From Pseudevernia furfuracea (taxonomy: Eukaryota > Ascomycota > Lecanoromycetes > Lecanorales > Parmeliaceae): DNA of 64,000 nucleotides. The notes below the pieces were generated by a model that did no database searches, was not told the origin of the DNA, and saw nothing but the letters and a program-made list of their open reading frames with translations. Shown piece by piece: positions 42,769 to 53,139 of the stretch. Every line of letters starts with the position of its first letter. Position 1 is the first letter of the stretch. The stretch is from contig JAIUPT010000028.1 in NCBI GenBank assembly GCA_022315425.1, forward strand, positions 372,001 through 436,000, read 5' to 3'. The translations under genes and the position numbers were made by a program.

Positions 42769-44759
42769 CTTGTGTTATATCGACCCAATAGACGTTGGGA
42801 AGATGTGATGAAATGTAAGCCCACGTCGAAGGGAGGCTTGAGATGTAGGTACAACAAACTTCGCAAGAAATGAGGGGGAGAGGGCCCCTCTCTTCTGGCC
42901 GTGCTATTTGGCTCTATCAGTCTCTGAACGGCTGAGCGCAGCTGGGCTGACATTGCGAGCTGCGCCTAGAGTTGGGTGAGACTATGCTAGTTTCGGAGAA
43001 GATGCAGCAGATCATGGTTAGAGATATGCGTCGTTATAGCCTCACCAAACGAACACCTCTTCTTGAATTAACGCTTGAGGCCGGAGTGGTGAGCGACGTC
43101 TCTCTGCTCGTGGATCGATCCTGTAGGTATAGTATTTTTCGAGCACGTTGGGATCCGTCGAAGGATGCGATCTTGATTTTGCTTTGCCTTGAAAAAAGTT
43201 GAGACACAGTCACAGTCACAGATCTCGATCACTGCAGACTCGGCACTGAATCCGTGGTACCTCAGTACATAACAAAAGCCAACAGGTGCCGATTCGTTGG
43301 CGGAGCTCCCAAACACCTGGCATGTACCTATGCAGGCGCATGTGATTGCCATGCACAGATGCTCTTTCGGATAAGGATCCCATCGATGCAAGTTCGGGGA
43401 AAAGCGGCTTTTCTCGCTTTCTTTTGCCGAGATGTAACGAAAATGGACCCCGAAATCACCCCCCCTATCGTGTCTAGGGTGATCGCTGCACTACCATCGG
43501 CGCGATTGGAGGTGATTATCACGCGGACAAGATCACTCCTAGATAACTGCGTCGCGCACTTCGAATAAGTGAGAATTACATCTGTATCGAAGCAACAACA
43601 CGAGGTTGCGATGAATGGCAAAGGAGACATTGATGGTGGAGGGAGCCGAAGCGGGAAGCCCTGGGGACGGAAGTCTGCGTACACCTACTCTAGTCCACTA
43701 GCTAAGGTAGGTAGTTGACATGCAATTCTCGCTCTAGCGATCTCCATCGACTTCCCCCTTCCCTAGGACAACATCAACAACCGCACCTTTCCCCCAGTCC
43801 ACATCACCTATTCCCTCCACCCTGCCCGTCCAGATCCTTGCCCTCCCCGCCGCCTCTGCTACAGCCCCGTAACCAGGCGGCATCCCACCAAACCCGATTC
43901 CCGACTCCTTCTTTGTCGACTTCGGCGCGAGTCCTTCCGCATTGACCAACTTGGCGCTGTGACGCGGGGCAGCCCATCCACCATCATTCAGGACGATAGT
44001 AAGTCAGTGTAGGTATGGAACAATGCGCGGAGATCCAAGACACAGTCGTCGGCAGCGAGACTATAAAGGAACCGTCGCCCGTGATACTGCATACGAACGC
44101 GCGGTGTGAGTGGGGGAGGAGAGAGTCGCGATGAGTGCTGATGAAGAGGAGACGTAAATGTTCAGTGGACGGAGCGCCGCCAGGCTATCTGCCCCGATAG
44201 CGAGCCGTAGCCGGGATGTAGGAGAGAGCATGGAATATTACTTAATTATCGGGGACTGTCTTGCAAGGATGGGATTGTTGTCAAGGCACCTAAGGCGTGA
44301 TGCCAGGTTGACGTCGAGGAAGATCGCTACCTCTAACAACCGCAAGATCCTCTCCGACTCTCAGTCCTTCGATCAAAAGTTGTTGCGGTGTCGGGTCACC
44401 CGTTGGTTTCGCGCTTCGCACGCTGGAGCCTGCACCAATCAAGTGCGTGCTTGATCAAAGTGTGTGCACAGCGAGCAACAAGCGGCCTTTTGGGTCCCAG
44501 AGCCGGAATGCTCCTATTTCGACGGTGGCGACGATGGGAAACGGGCGAAGCTGAACCCCTGAGCCGTCACCGCCGTCAGTTAGCATCCCGAGCCGTGACG
44601 TCAATCGTACATTGGTGAGAGCGCGAAGGATCAACAAGATGCCAATTAGCCGCCACTTCGTTATTGTGTTGCCACCATTTAACTTTCCCTGGGTTTTAGG
44701 AGATCTGACCCTCCGGCAGAGTCTTCCAGTCGCCCTGAGAAGACTAGAGCCACTCAGAG
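42769..44759. other. intergenic region, no supported gene
   Basis: About 2 kb. A Gly-rich minus-strand frame (43734-43949) preceded by a possible CACAG acceptor might be an exon, but no start or family can be supported. The rest shows only short frames. The last 100 bp are the former promoter of the decayed MFS gene. Confidence 0.45.
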
Positions 44760-46497
44760 ATGGACGTTCCTGTATACGACTCTAGGGTACCAGAGGCGTC
44801 AAGCCTCAAAGATAGCAAGGAAAAGGCGCCACTAGCCTCGGTGTCCGACAGCGACCTCGTCTTCGATCGTGCTTTGGAAAAGAGGTTGATCCTCAAGATT
44901 GACCTCGCAGTATTACCAATTTTGTTCCTGCTATTTCTCGTCTCATTTGTGGATCGATCGAATTCGGCAAACGCGAGAATCGAAGGATTGGAGCATAGTT
45001 TACATATTCCACCAAAGAGCAATGGGTACAATGTCGCCCTCTTCTCCTTCAACATCCCTCACATCCTTTTCGAGGTTCCAGCCAACTTGATGCTTAAAAA
45101 GGTCAAACCGCAGTGGTGGTTGAGTAGACTCATATTCTCGTGGGGTGAGCATTCGAGGCGATCATCGGACCTCAGCCAGACGAAGACCTGATCCATAAAA
45201 CCAGGTATCTGCACCATGGGACAAGGCAAAAATTTTACAGGTCTCGTCACTTGCCGGGCTCTCATGAGCCTCTTCGAGTCTGGATTCGTACCTGGTAACT
45301 TGTTACGACTGATCGGAACGACATGTTTCTGATTCATCTTTCAGGCTGTGCGTACCTGATTGGATCGTACTACAAACGTCACGAATTTCAATTCGGTATT
45401 CCATCTTTTTCAGCGCCGCCATTCTTGCTAGTGCATTCAGTGGAGTACGACACCTACGAGATTGTATTGTAGCGAGTGATACTAAAGTAGCTTCAATTCC
45501 TTGCATGTCTTTTAGCCAAGATGAGAAGCGTAGGAGGCTATGAGGGATGGCGTTGGTAAGTTTGGTACGTACGATTCCTGTGGGCTAACAGAGCTGAGAA
45601 GTTACAACACGATCTTCATCATCGAGGGCTTGATCACTATAACGATCGCGTTTGGCGCCTTCTTCCTCGTCGCACCCTGGCCAGAAGACTGCAAATTCCT
45701 CAAGCCGCATGAGAAAGACATGATGCTGCAACGTCTCGCAGCAGACCGTCATCATGTCAAACATGATACGCTGACACTGAGATCATTTGTGAGGACCTTG
45801 ACCGACTGGAAGATTTGGATTGGGTGCGTTTGGTTTCGACCACAATTTGAGAAGCTTCGAGACTGATCTTAGTGTAGAATGCTTGCATATTTTGGCGCAG
45901 ACCACTCAGCTTCTGCAATAGTTTCCTTCCAGCCTACCATTCTCACTCAGCTGAAATATACAGCTTCCGAAGCTCAAGTGCACACGATCCCAGTATTCAT
46001 GGTAGCACTCGTACTAGCCATCACCGTTGCGTAGGTCAGTGATCGGCTTCAACACAGATACGCATTCTGTATGCTGGGAGCTACGATCTGTATGATCGGA
46101 CGAGCTATTGAATTGGCGTAAGCTAATCCTGTCGGCGCTCGCTATTTTGGTATGTTTGCTATCCCGCTGGTGTGTACATCCTCATGCCCGTCATCGTTGT
46201 CTGGAATCTGAACAATCTTGGAACGGGCTACCGACGTGTTATCGGCGCGGCGTTTCAGATTGGATGCGGCAATTGTGCCGCACTCGATGGACTCATGCTC
46301 CAAGGTATCCGGAGGGATATGGTGTTGGATTAGCGCTCAACCTGATTGCTGGTGTTTGCTGCACCGCCCTGTTTTTTGGGCTTAGGGCCGAGAATCGGCG
46401 TCGAGATCAAGGACTGAGAGACAGCCGTCTCGCCCTTCCCCAAGAAGAGCTGGATTATTTGGGCGACGATTATCCCGGGTTTCCGTATACCCTATGA
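44760..46497 (+). pseudogene. decayed MFS transporter (Tna1/allantoate-permease type)
   Basis: Family blocks can be followed along the whole length: DLAVLPILFLLFLVSFVDRS, FNIPHILFEVPANLMLKK, FTGLVTCRALMSLFESGFVP, GGYEGWRW, IFIIEGLITITIAFGAFFLV and GTGYRRVIGAAFQIGCGNCA. Early introns are intact. Lesions follow: a one-base loss near 45391 within the FQ-RYSIFFSA block; an acceptor before the IFIIEG exon that reads AC instead of AG at about 45609-45610; an in-frame TAG at 46032-46034 where a Trp is expected before VSDRLQHR; a TAA at 46119-46121; and a frame change near 46163 in the FAIP-AGVYILMP helix. Relatives carry nicotinate, allantoate or similar organic anions. With five independent lesions an active protein is very unlikely. 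Confidence 0.8.
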
Positions 46498-46996
46498 GCA
46501 ATGTTTGAGAGCTTTACCACCTTGCAAGTCTTGTCACTGGCTTCTGAGGACTAATCGACTTAGTAAATCAAGTTTGTAATCTCCAATCGCGACTTCAACT
46601 CTCATCGCAGCAATGAAGCGGAGTGAAGCAAAGTGGATTCACCAGACAAGCAACATCTACGCCGCAGTCGCCTGTCTGACCGTTTCACTTGTTATCACGG
46701 ACATAGATGGGGAACCGCCACCAGCTCAAGCCAGAGCGATCCACCTCAGCGACTCACTGCCTGGTGGAAGCGACAATGTCTAATGTAGCATTTTTTTTGA
46801 CAATGACGCATTCTACACTGATTTCATGATTACTGTACTCCGTACTACGAAAAAGTTATATCGGTAGCAAGCGACAGATAACGGCCCCCTCATCGTCTTG
46901 GCACTCAGCGCTAGCGGCAGTACCTCGGTTTCGTGCTCCCCAGATTGGAACAAACATATCATCCTTCCACAATCGACTACTTCCGCGAAACCCAAC
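46498..46996. other. spacer before elongin C
   Basis: About 500 bp with a TACTCCGTACTACG motif at 46836-46848. Likely contains the elongin C promoter. No gene seen. Confidence 0.5.
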
Positions 46997-47491
46997 ATGG
47001 CCGCTTCGACCTCGCCCTACGTGACGTTGATATCACATGACGGCTTCGAGTTCATCGTCACCCGCGACGCCGCTTGTGTCGCCGGGACCATCAAGAAGAT
47101 GTTGGATCCGCACAGTACGCGCCCCCAATTCCTCAATCCGAAGGGCCAGCGCACGCAAACTCTCTTCTACGAAAAATGGCTATACTGATGCGATGTACAA
47201 CCACAGGTGCTTTTGCCGAGTCAATCTCAGGCCGATGCACACTTGGCACGATCAAGTACGTCTTTTCTCTCACACTGCGCCCCTGCCTTTTGCTGCAAAT
47301 CCTGTATAGTTTTCTCCTACGAGGGCCTTGGCTTACGCGTCTCTTTGAACAGTGGCGTTGTGCTCGAAAAAGTCTGCGAGTATTTGTATTACAACTTGAA
47401 ACACAAGGACCAGAAGGATGTGCCGGATATGGAGATATCGCCTGAGCTGTGCTTGGAGCTGTTGATGGCCGCGGATTATTTGGATGTCTAG
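46997..47491 (+). CDS. ELC1: elongin C
   Basis: Three exons (46997-47114, 47207-47255, 47353-47491), introns 92 and 97 nt, 101 residues. Elongin C is a SKP1/BTB-fold adaptor in cullin ubiquitin ligases and, with elongin A, in removal of stalled RNA polymerase II. The protein reads through YVTLISHDGFEFIVTRDAAC, AGTIKKMLDPHSAFAESISG, GVVLEKVCEYLYYNLKHKD and ends ELLMAADYLDV, which is the family end (YLD plus one residue). The size matches yeast Elc1 and metazoan elongin C. The ATG at 46997 gives the expected short N-terminus. Confidence 0.93.
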
Positions 47492-47861
47492 ATTCGAAAC
47501 CGGAATTCCTGGTCCCTTGATGGAGGATTTTGAAGAGGATGAGGCGGGAAGAGGTGGCATGGAGAGGTGACAGAAATGAATAATGGGAAAAGATCGAGGA
47601 GGTCTATTGATTACTGCATTATACCCGGTCACGGAGTTAATGAATCATGAGCATGAAGCAACTCTTTCGAGTTTCGATCTGAGCGCCGTATGCTTCGTGA
47701 ATGCTACCCATCTGAGCATATGCGTTCGTCCCCTTCTTCTCCATGGGCCGAACGTCTATAGATGATGGTACATAAACTCTCCACTATTCATTCGGACTCT
47801 TTATTTCACATCCCCAAGACGTCTTCCGATAAAGTGCGGAGCACAAGTTCCCCACTCCAGC
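47492..47861. other. convergent spacer
   Basis: 370 bp between the stops of elongin C and SEN54. Nothing beyond ordinary 3' UTR-like sequence. Confidence 0.5.
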
Positions 47862-49147
47862 TCATGTTCCTCTGCCTCTGCCCCTCCCGCCTCCCCTCCC
47901 CCTTCCATTGAATCCTCCTCTCTTCCCACCGCGCCCCCTTCCTCTAGACTCATAAACCTTCTCCTTCCCAAACCCTGCATCTGCAACCCTCATATAACTC
48001 ACAACCCCCTGGTCCACGACGGCTAATAGCACATTCCGCCGTCCATGCTTCACACGCCTGTACGTCTGTCCTTCACTACCTGGGGGCGGAGGGTCATATG
48101 GCACACTCTGCAGCAAGTCATCCAGCTGTTCCAGCACCGGGAAACTCTCCTCGCGGGCACTGATGACGGCAATGCGAAAGTCAGGAGGCGGAGGAGCAGA
48201 CTTCTTGAACTCGGAAGTGGGTTTCCAAACGTAGAAGGCAGGACGGATGCGGGGATGCGTAGGAGATGTCGGATGGCCCATTGCGGCTGAAGAGCGGAGG
48301 GATTCACGGTCTGTAGGCTCGGAAGGATCGTGGGCGGGTATAAGAGTCAGGAGGCGGTAGATAGAATTGTAGCTGCGGTAGAAGCCTGGCGTGACAAGTG
48401 GTCCTTGGGGAGATGTATCTGGGAGTGGCTTGTCGAAGAGTGATTTGTAGAATTTTGCAAAAAGCCCCAGTGGCTTCGGCTTTTCCATTTCCCTTGGTAG
48501 GATGAAGTCTTTGTCGTAGTCTTCAGGATACCAAGCCGGTCCCCTCTGCACAACATATCCACTCCTCTTCAAGCCCGCATAGACCGTATAACGCTCCAAT
48601 GTCAACCCCTGGTTCCCAAGTAGATACGCATATGCCGCCTGCAAACTCAACGGTATACCTTCTAGCTCTTCACTCCGCCATCTTAGATCCAGACTCCCTC
48701 TTTCAACTAGGTACAATGTTTCCTCTGGCAATAGGCTTAACCTGCCTTGCGAGTCTCCCTTTCCCATAGTCCTGAGATTCGGGCCTCTCGGTTGCTCGAT
48801 CGTAGTTGAGTCATTGCTAGGATCATAGAGGCCGATGATGAGGTTTTTCGGATTGTGGATGCGGGGAACGGAGAGGGCATCGTGCATAGCATTGTGGGAA
48901 GCGGCGAGGGTTTCGGTTTGGGAGAGGGTTCCATGGTGTTCGAAGTCTTTTTCACCGCGGCGGGGGAGGGTGGGGTGGTCTGTTGTTCTGAAGAGGTGTG
49001 AGCTGGACGCGGGGAAAGCGGGGAGGTTAAGGAAGTTTACTGGGAGAGGGTGGATAGGAAGCGGAAGTCTTGGGTCTCGTCGGAGAGATCTGTGTCTGTA
49101 GGGTCCGGTGCTGCTCTGATTGTAGATTCTTCGTCGATGTCCGCCAT
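47862..49147 (-). CDS. SEN54: tRNA-splicing endonuclease subunit Sen54
   Basis: Two exons (49041-49147, 47862-48987), intron 53 nt, 410 residues. Sen54 is a structural subunit of the Sen2-Sen34-Sen15-Sen54 complex that removes tRNA introns. The N-terminal Sen54 domain is clear: LPRRGEKDFEHHGTLSQTET, AMHDALSVPRIHN, then SLLPEETLYLVERGSLDLRW, LEGIPLSLQAAYAYLL and LTLERYTVYAGLKRSGYVVQ, the stem shared by tRNA-intron endonuclease subunits without catalytic Tyr/His/Lys. The C-terminus is an RGG-rich tail (about 25 residues) that may bind RNA. The window also carries an intron-containing tRNA-Leu, a substrate of this complex. Confidence 0.93.
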
Positions 49148-50734
49148 GGTTGTGGAGGAGGGAACAAAGTTGGCGCTACGAAACGGTCTACTTCAAGAGA
49201 AATGAGCTTTCCAATACCCATATCTTTCTCTGTCTTCCAAATTAAAAAAGACCGCCGAATATGCGTGACATCTAAGAAGATGTGCCCTTAGGTTTGCAAC
49301 TCCCGATTGCAACTCTCGGGACTGATGGGTGGCGTTCAGTACGCTCCCAATGCCCCAGCCCCGCTGCTCCCACGCAACATCGTTATCTTCCCCCAAAAAC
49401 GAGTCGCTCTTACCAAACCTAGACTGAACGGCCAATGGACTGGGGCCATACCTTTGTCGACTTGCCGCCTTGATGAAGTCTGTTGACAATAGGGTTGGGA
49501 AAGCTCTGCCTCTAAAAAAGCGGCGCTCTCGACATCATTATGAGTCTTCTTTGGGAGATCTCAAACAGCAATTGTATTCCTGCTATGTGTCTAGTCAGAA
49601 TAATTTACCAGCTCAGCCGTTTCAAGGCTCTGGAAGGCTCAGAAATGGGAATGGTGGTGGTTTCGACTTCACTAGCTTCATCTCGCGCAAAACAAACTCT
49701 CAAAACGCTTCAGGAACGTTGAAAGTTGTCTGGACCGAAGGACTCTCTCGCTTTTTTACTGGCGCTTCACAGAGCAATTGCCCTTCCAGATGTGTGTGGC
49801 AAGGTACTAGTACCCCGTTTGAAGTATTTGACTGCCTTGTTTCATCTTCCGTCCTTAAACACCGTCTGAAAACTGACAATGACACACGTTTGTTTCGGAA
49901 TGAGAAACACTTCTATTCTTCTCTGTGATCCTGTCATGAGAATAATAGAATCGCTGTAAGTCTGCTGCCGCGCAAGAAGACACTGCCCTGAAGAGGATCT
50001 CTTTCAAATCTGCGGCCTAGGGGTCGATCTCATATACAATGCCTGGCCACGATTCTCTTGTGCTGCCTCTACCTATATAGGAAAGGTCTTTGTGTGTCAA
50101 GTCAAATGTTTTGCACTGTGCTGAGTGGAGTTCCGCTCAGCAAAATGGAGGCTGCTCGACGAGCCTCGTTCTCTCCCATTTAATTCCAGGGTTCGATGTC
50201 ACATAGATTGCCCAATGAAAAACCCCGTGTACTGCTTCACAGAGAAATAGGTTCTTGTGTATCAAGTCCCATGCTTCGCAGTGTACTGAGTGGAACTCAG
50301 CGCCCACCAAGTTCAATGGTCGATGGAGATTTCTCCCTCACATCTGTGCCTGGAAGATGGATGTCCTCTACAAATCTGATGAAGAGCATTCCTATACTGC
50401 ATCGAACATAGAAACGAATCTCTCCGTATCAGGTTACACGTTTAACAATACACTGGTTGGCGTTCCTTCAATGTCGAGCAATTCTCCTAAATCTCACTCT
50501 TCTTCTGTGTGTGTATAAGACAGCTTTCTCCCTTCTTCGTTTATCTAGTCTCCCTCTTCCAATATCACTCACAAAGCGTTCAATACTACAAGCCGTTTCT
50601 GCGCAGCTCATAATTGTGGCACTACTCCATTTGATGTCCATCGTCCACAGACAGAATCGATCAAAGCATTTTCGCGTCTAGACATCATTTTCTACAGGAA
50701 AATCGCTCATTCTCATACACATCCACCTTCTACG
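49148..50734. other. intergenic region with diverged duplication
   Basis: About 1.6 kb. An open frame of 151 codons from the ATG at 49473 has no signal peptide or known motif and is not supported as a gene. A diverged repeat pair lies at 50077-50141 and 50241-50302. The end is the promoter of the secreted protein gene. Confidence 0.45.
50077..50302. repeat. diverged repeat pair, period about 165 nt
   Basis: Both copies contain TCTTGTGT/CTTTGTGT, then TCAAGTC, ATG, TTGCACTG/TCGCAGTG, and CTGAGTGGA followed by CTCAG-type sequence, in the same order and spacing. Differences include many transitions. Confidence 0.65.
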
Positions 50735-51466
50735 ATGCCCCTTCTACGAAAGACTTTGGCGCTGGCCGCCATTCTTATCTCATTCTGCGGCTCCACACCC
50801 CTCATCCGCGTCCATAACTTCTCCAAAGAACGTATTTGCTACAAAGTCGAATATTCCAACGGGACAGGCGCCTTTCCCAAAGAGGCAGTCTGCGACGATG
50901 CCAAAGGCATCAAAGTCGGAGGCTTCTGGCTTGACCCCAAGCAAACCAAAGAGGTCACGGCCATAGGGAAGGATGGTCAACGCTTCAATGGCGCCATAAC
51001 AGCCGTGCTGAAGAACAACACCATTCAGGGAGCTCGGAATGAGATAAATCTCTTGAACACAACTATGTCGTGGTACGATGTCGACTACCAATACGGCATA
51101 TCCGACAGCACCTGCGGCCCCTTCAACAGTACCAATTTCTCTGGGGAGAGAGACGCCCTCGGGAAAGCGAACGCGGCATGGAAGACTCTCAACCGGACGA
51201 TGAAGACCGAACTACTCACATACCCTCGGTACCTGAACGAAAGCAACGGATCCCTGGTTGCTATCAGCATGGGCATAGACGCCTGGCCATCTCTTGCTCC
51301 AAAGGTTATATGGTTCTTCCAGGTTACGGCTGGCTTCAAGGCGTATATGAGCCCCGGGGGCAACATCGCCTACCCCGAGAATTCCACATTGTCCACACTA
51401 CAGGGATTAGCAAACAAGCAGACTTTGCAGGATCCGTCCGATCACTTTCTCGTTACTTCTTACTAA
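50735..51466 (+). CDS. secreted glycoprotein of unknown function
   Basis: Single exon, 243 residues. An N-terminal signal peptide (MPLLRKTLALAAILISFCGS) is followed by LIRVHNFSKERICYKVEYSN and FWLDPKQTKEVTAIGKDG, then WYDVDYQYGISDSTCGPFNS. At least seven N-x-S/T sites and four cysteines are visible. The first part, an IRVHN-type strand followed by a polar face, is reminiscent of thaumatin-like or Bys1-like secreted fungal proteins, but the Cys pattern is too sparse for a firm call. No catalytic motif. It could be an effector-like or wall-associated protein; this is inference. Confidence 0.65.
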   Translation: MPLLRKTLALAAILISFCGSTPLIRVHNFSKERICYKVEYSNGTGAFPKEAVCDDAKGIKVGGFWLDPKQTKEVTAIGKDGQRFNGAITAVLKNNTIQGARNEINLLNTTMSWYDVDYQYGISDSTCGPFNSTNFSGERDALGKANAAWKTLNRTMKTELLTYPRYLNESNGSLVAISMGIDAWPSLAPKVIWFFQVTAGFKAYMSPGGNIAYPENSTLSTLQGLANKQTLQDPSDHFLVTSY

Positions 51467-53139
51467 GTGTCCTTGCACCTTTCATCGCTGTCTTGCGCTC
51501 TTTCGTCGTACTCTACCTCTTGGAGTCTGCTAGGCCAACCGAGTCTTTTGAATCCGGGATGATGCGTCTATGTACTCTAGGAGGAATGACGGGCTGGATT
51601 GAGGCAGGAAGTTCAGGACTGGGCATTGCTGTGCGTTGCTCTGATAGCAGCAGGACATCTTGGATGGATAAATATCGTCGAGCCATGGTGACTGTGCGAA
51701 TGTATACTGTTGTAAAAGAACGAATTCAAAGTTGTGAATAGACGGACCTTGGCAGGCCATGGTTCAAGCATTGCGACTCTCACTGGAGGCCATTCTCTTA
51801 TGCTTGAAGCACGCTAGAGCTCTCTAGATAGTAGCTAGCTTTGACTTCATGAGACCTGGTCAACCCCATGAGCAAACTGATTCGGTGTCCGCTGTTGTAT
51901 GCAGAATCCCCACTATTCAGCAGCCCCCCTGCCCACCACACATTCACAATCATCGCACTCCCAGGGCTGTACAGATAATGTTCTCCATTAACCCCGCGGT
52001 GTGCACATTTGGGCCCATCCAAAACCCTAGAAAGCCTTTACATATTCCTTTGCGGAGCGAGAAAACCTGCACACGCTGCCTACTCTTCTCCCTCTCCTCC
52101 TCTTCCTCCTCCTTCTCCTTCTCCTTTTCCGCTGCCCCGGCCCCACGGCCGTCATCGACATCAAAAGCCTACGCCTCCATCACAGACTTCTCAAGGTCGC
52201 ATAGAGGTTTTCTCTCAACTCCTAGGTTTCTATTCTCTCCGTCTTTCCTTCCGCCCCGGCGGCGCACAACTCCTTCTCCATCCAGCCCTCTGCTTCTCTC
52301 CTGCTGCTGCGAGCTCTGCGGACAGCGGCGCCGCCCTCATTTATGGAGAGTGTATATTTGGGCTTCAGATGGAATACCTGGCTCGAACATGGGACCATAG
52401 CCTTGGAAATAAATAGTGCAGTTATTGACGGCCTTTTTCAAAACCCTGCTGAGAGTCCCAAGTGGCATCAGTCAATATTTCTCCTGCATCAATCTAGAGT
52501 GTTCGATCCTCTCCAAGGCTGCTCTTGATAACGCTTCAACGGAAGGTTAGTCAGGAAGCAGCAAAACAATCCCGGTCGCTGTTTTCTCTCGCCCTTGCCA
52601 TTTTTTGGTAGGTCGCCCGCCCTCACAGTATTAGTTTTCTGCTCCAGCAGTCTTTCTTCTTCGTCCTCTCAAATAGATCGGGTTGCCAGAGCAAGCTCGG
52701 TTTTGCGAAGTCGATTCAGATATACACGCAACATTGCATTGTAGTCTGCAAAGTCATGAAGTTTCTCCAGAGCGAGATGCGTGCTCAAGCACAGTCTTCA
52801 TTGAAAACATTGCGTGTCAGAACTCTCAGCATGAGGTGTATTCTTGATCTAAGGCTGCAGGGACTGATGACAAGCAGGTTTTTTGAATTCAGTATATGAT
52901 ATGTAGATGGAAGCTAAATATTTAAGGCACGCAAATGGCAGCTACCAGTATCCCATTTTATATCTGCCAACGAAGAAATGACACGAACAGAGAACGAAGA
53001 CTGCGAGATAAAAAACGCTTATACAACAACGCAGGGCACCGAAATGCCTTACGATCTTGTCAAACATCATAAGACGTAATTGGGGGTTGAAGGATAGACC
53101 GCAGCTCTGATTGGCGAGTTCGGAAACCAATACACACTA
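51467..53139. other. intergenic region, no supported gene
   Basis: About 1.7 kb. Pyrimidine-rich sequence around 52080-52150 gives long Ser/Pro-rich frames on the plus strand that look spurious. Otherwise featureless. Confidence 0.45.

Noticed and set aside
43734..43949. Gly-rich minus-strand frame (GIGFGGMPPGYGAVAEAAG...)
   Set aside because: It could be a last exon after a CACAG acceptor, but no upstream exon, start or family could be found.
49473..49928. 151-codon open frame
   Set aside because: No domain, signal peptide, codon or context support; the region is otherwise intergenic.
52009..52416. Ser/Pro-rich plus-strand frames
   Set aside because: The composition follows a CTCCT pyrimidine run; two frames are open at once, typical of low-complexity DNA.
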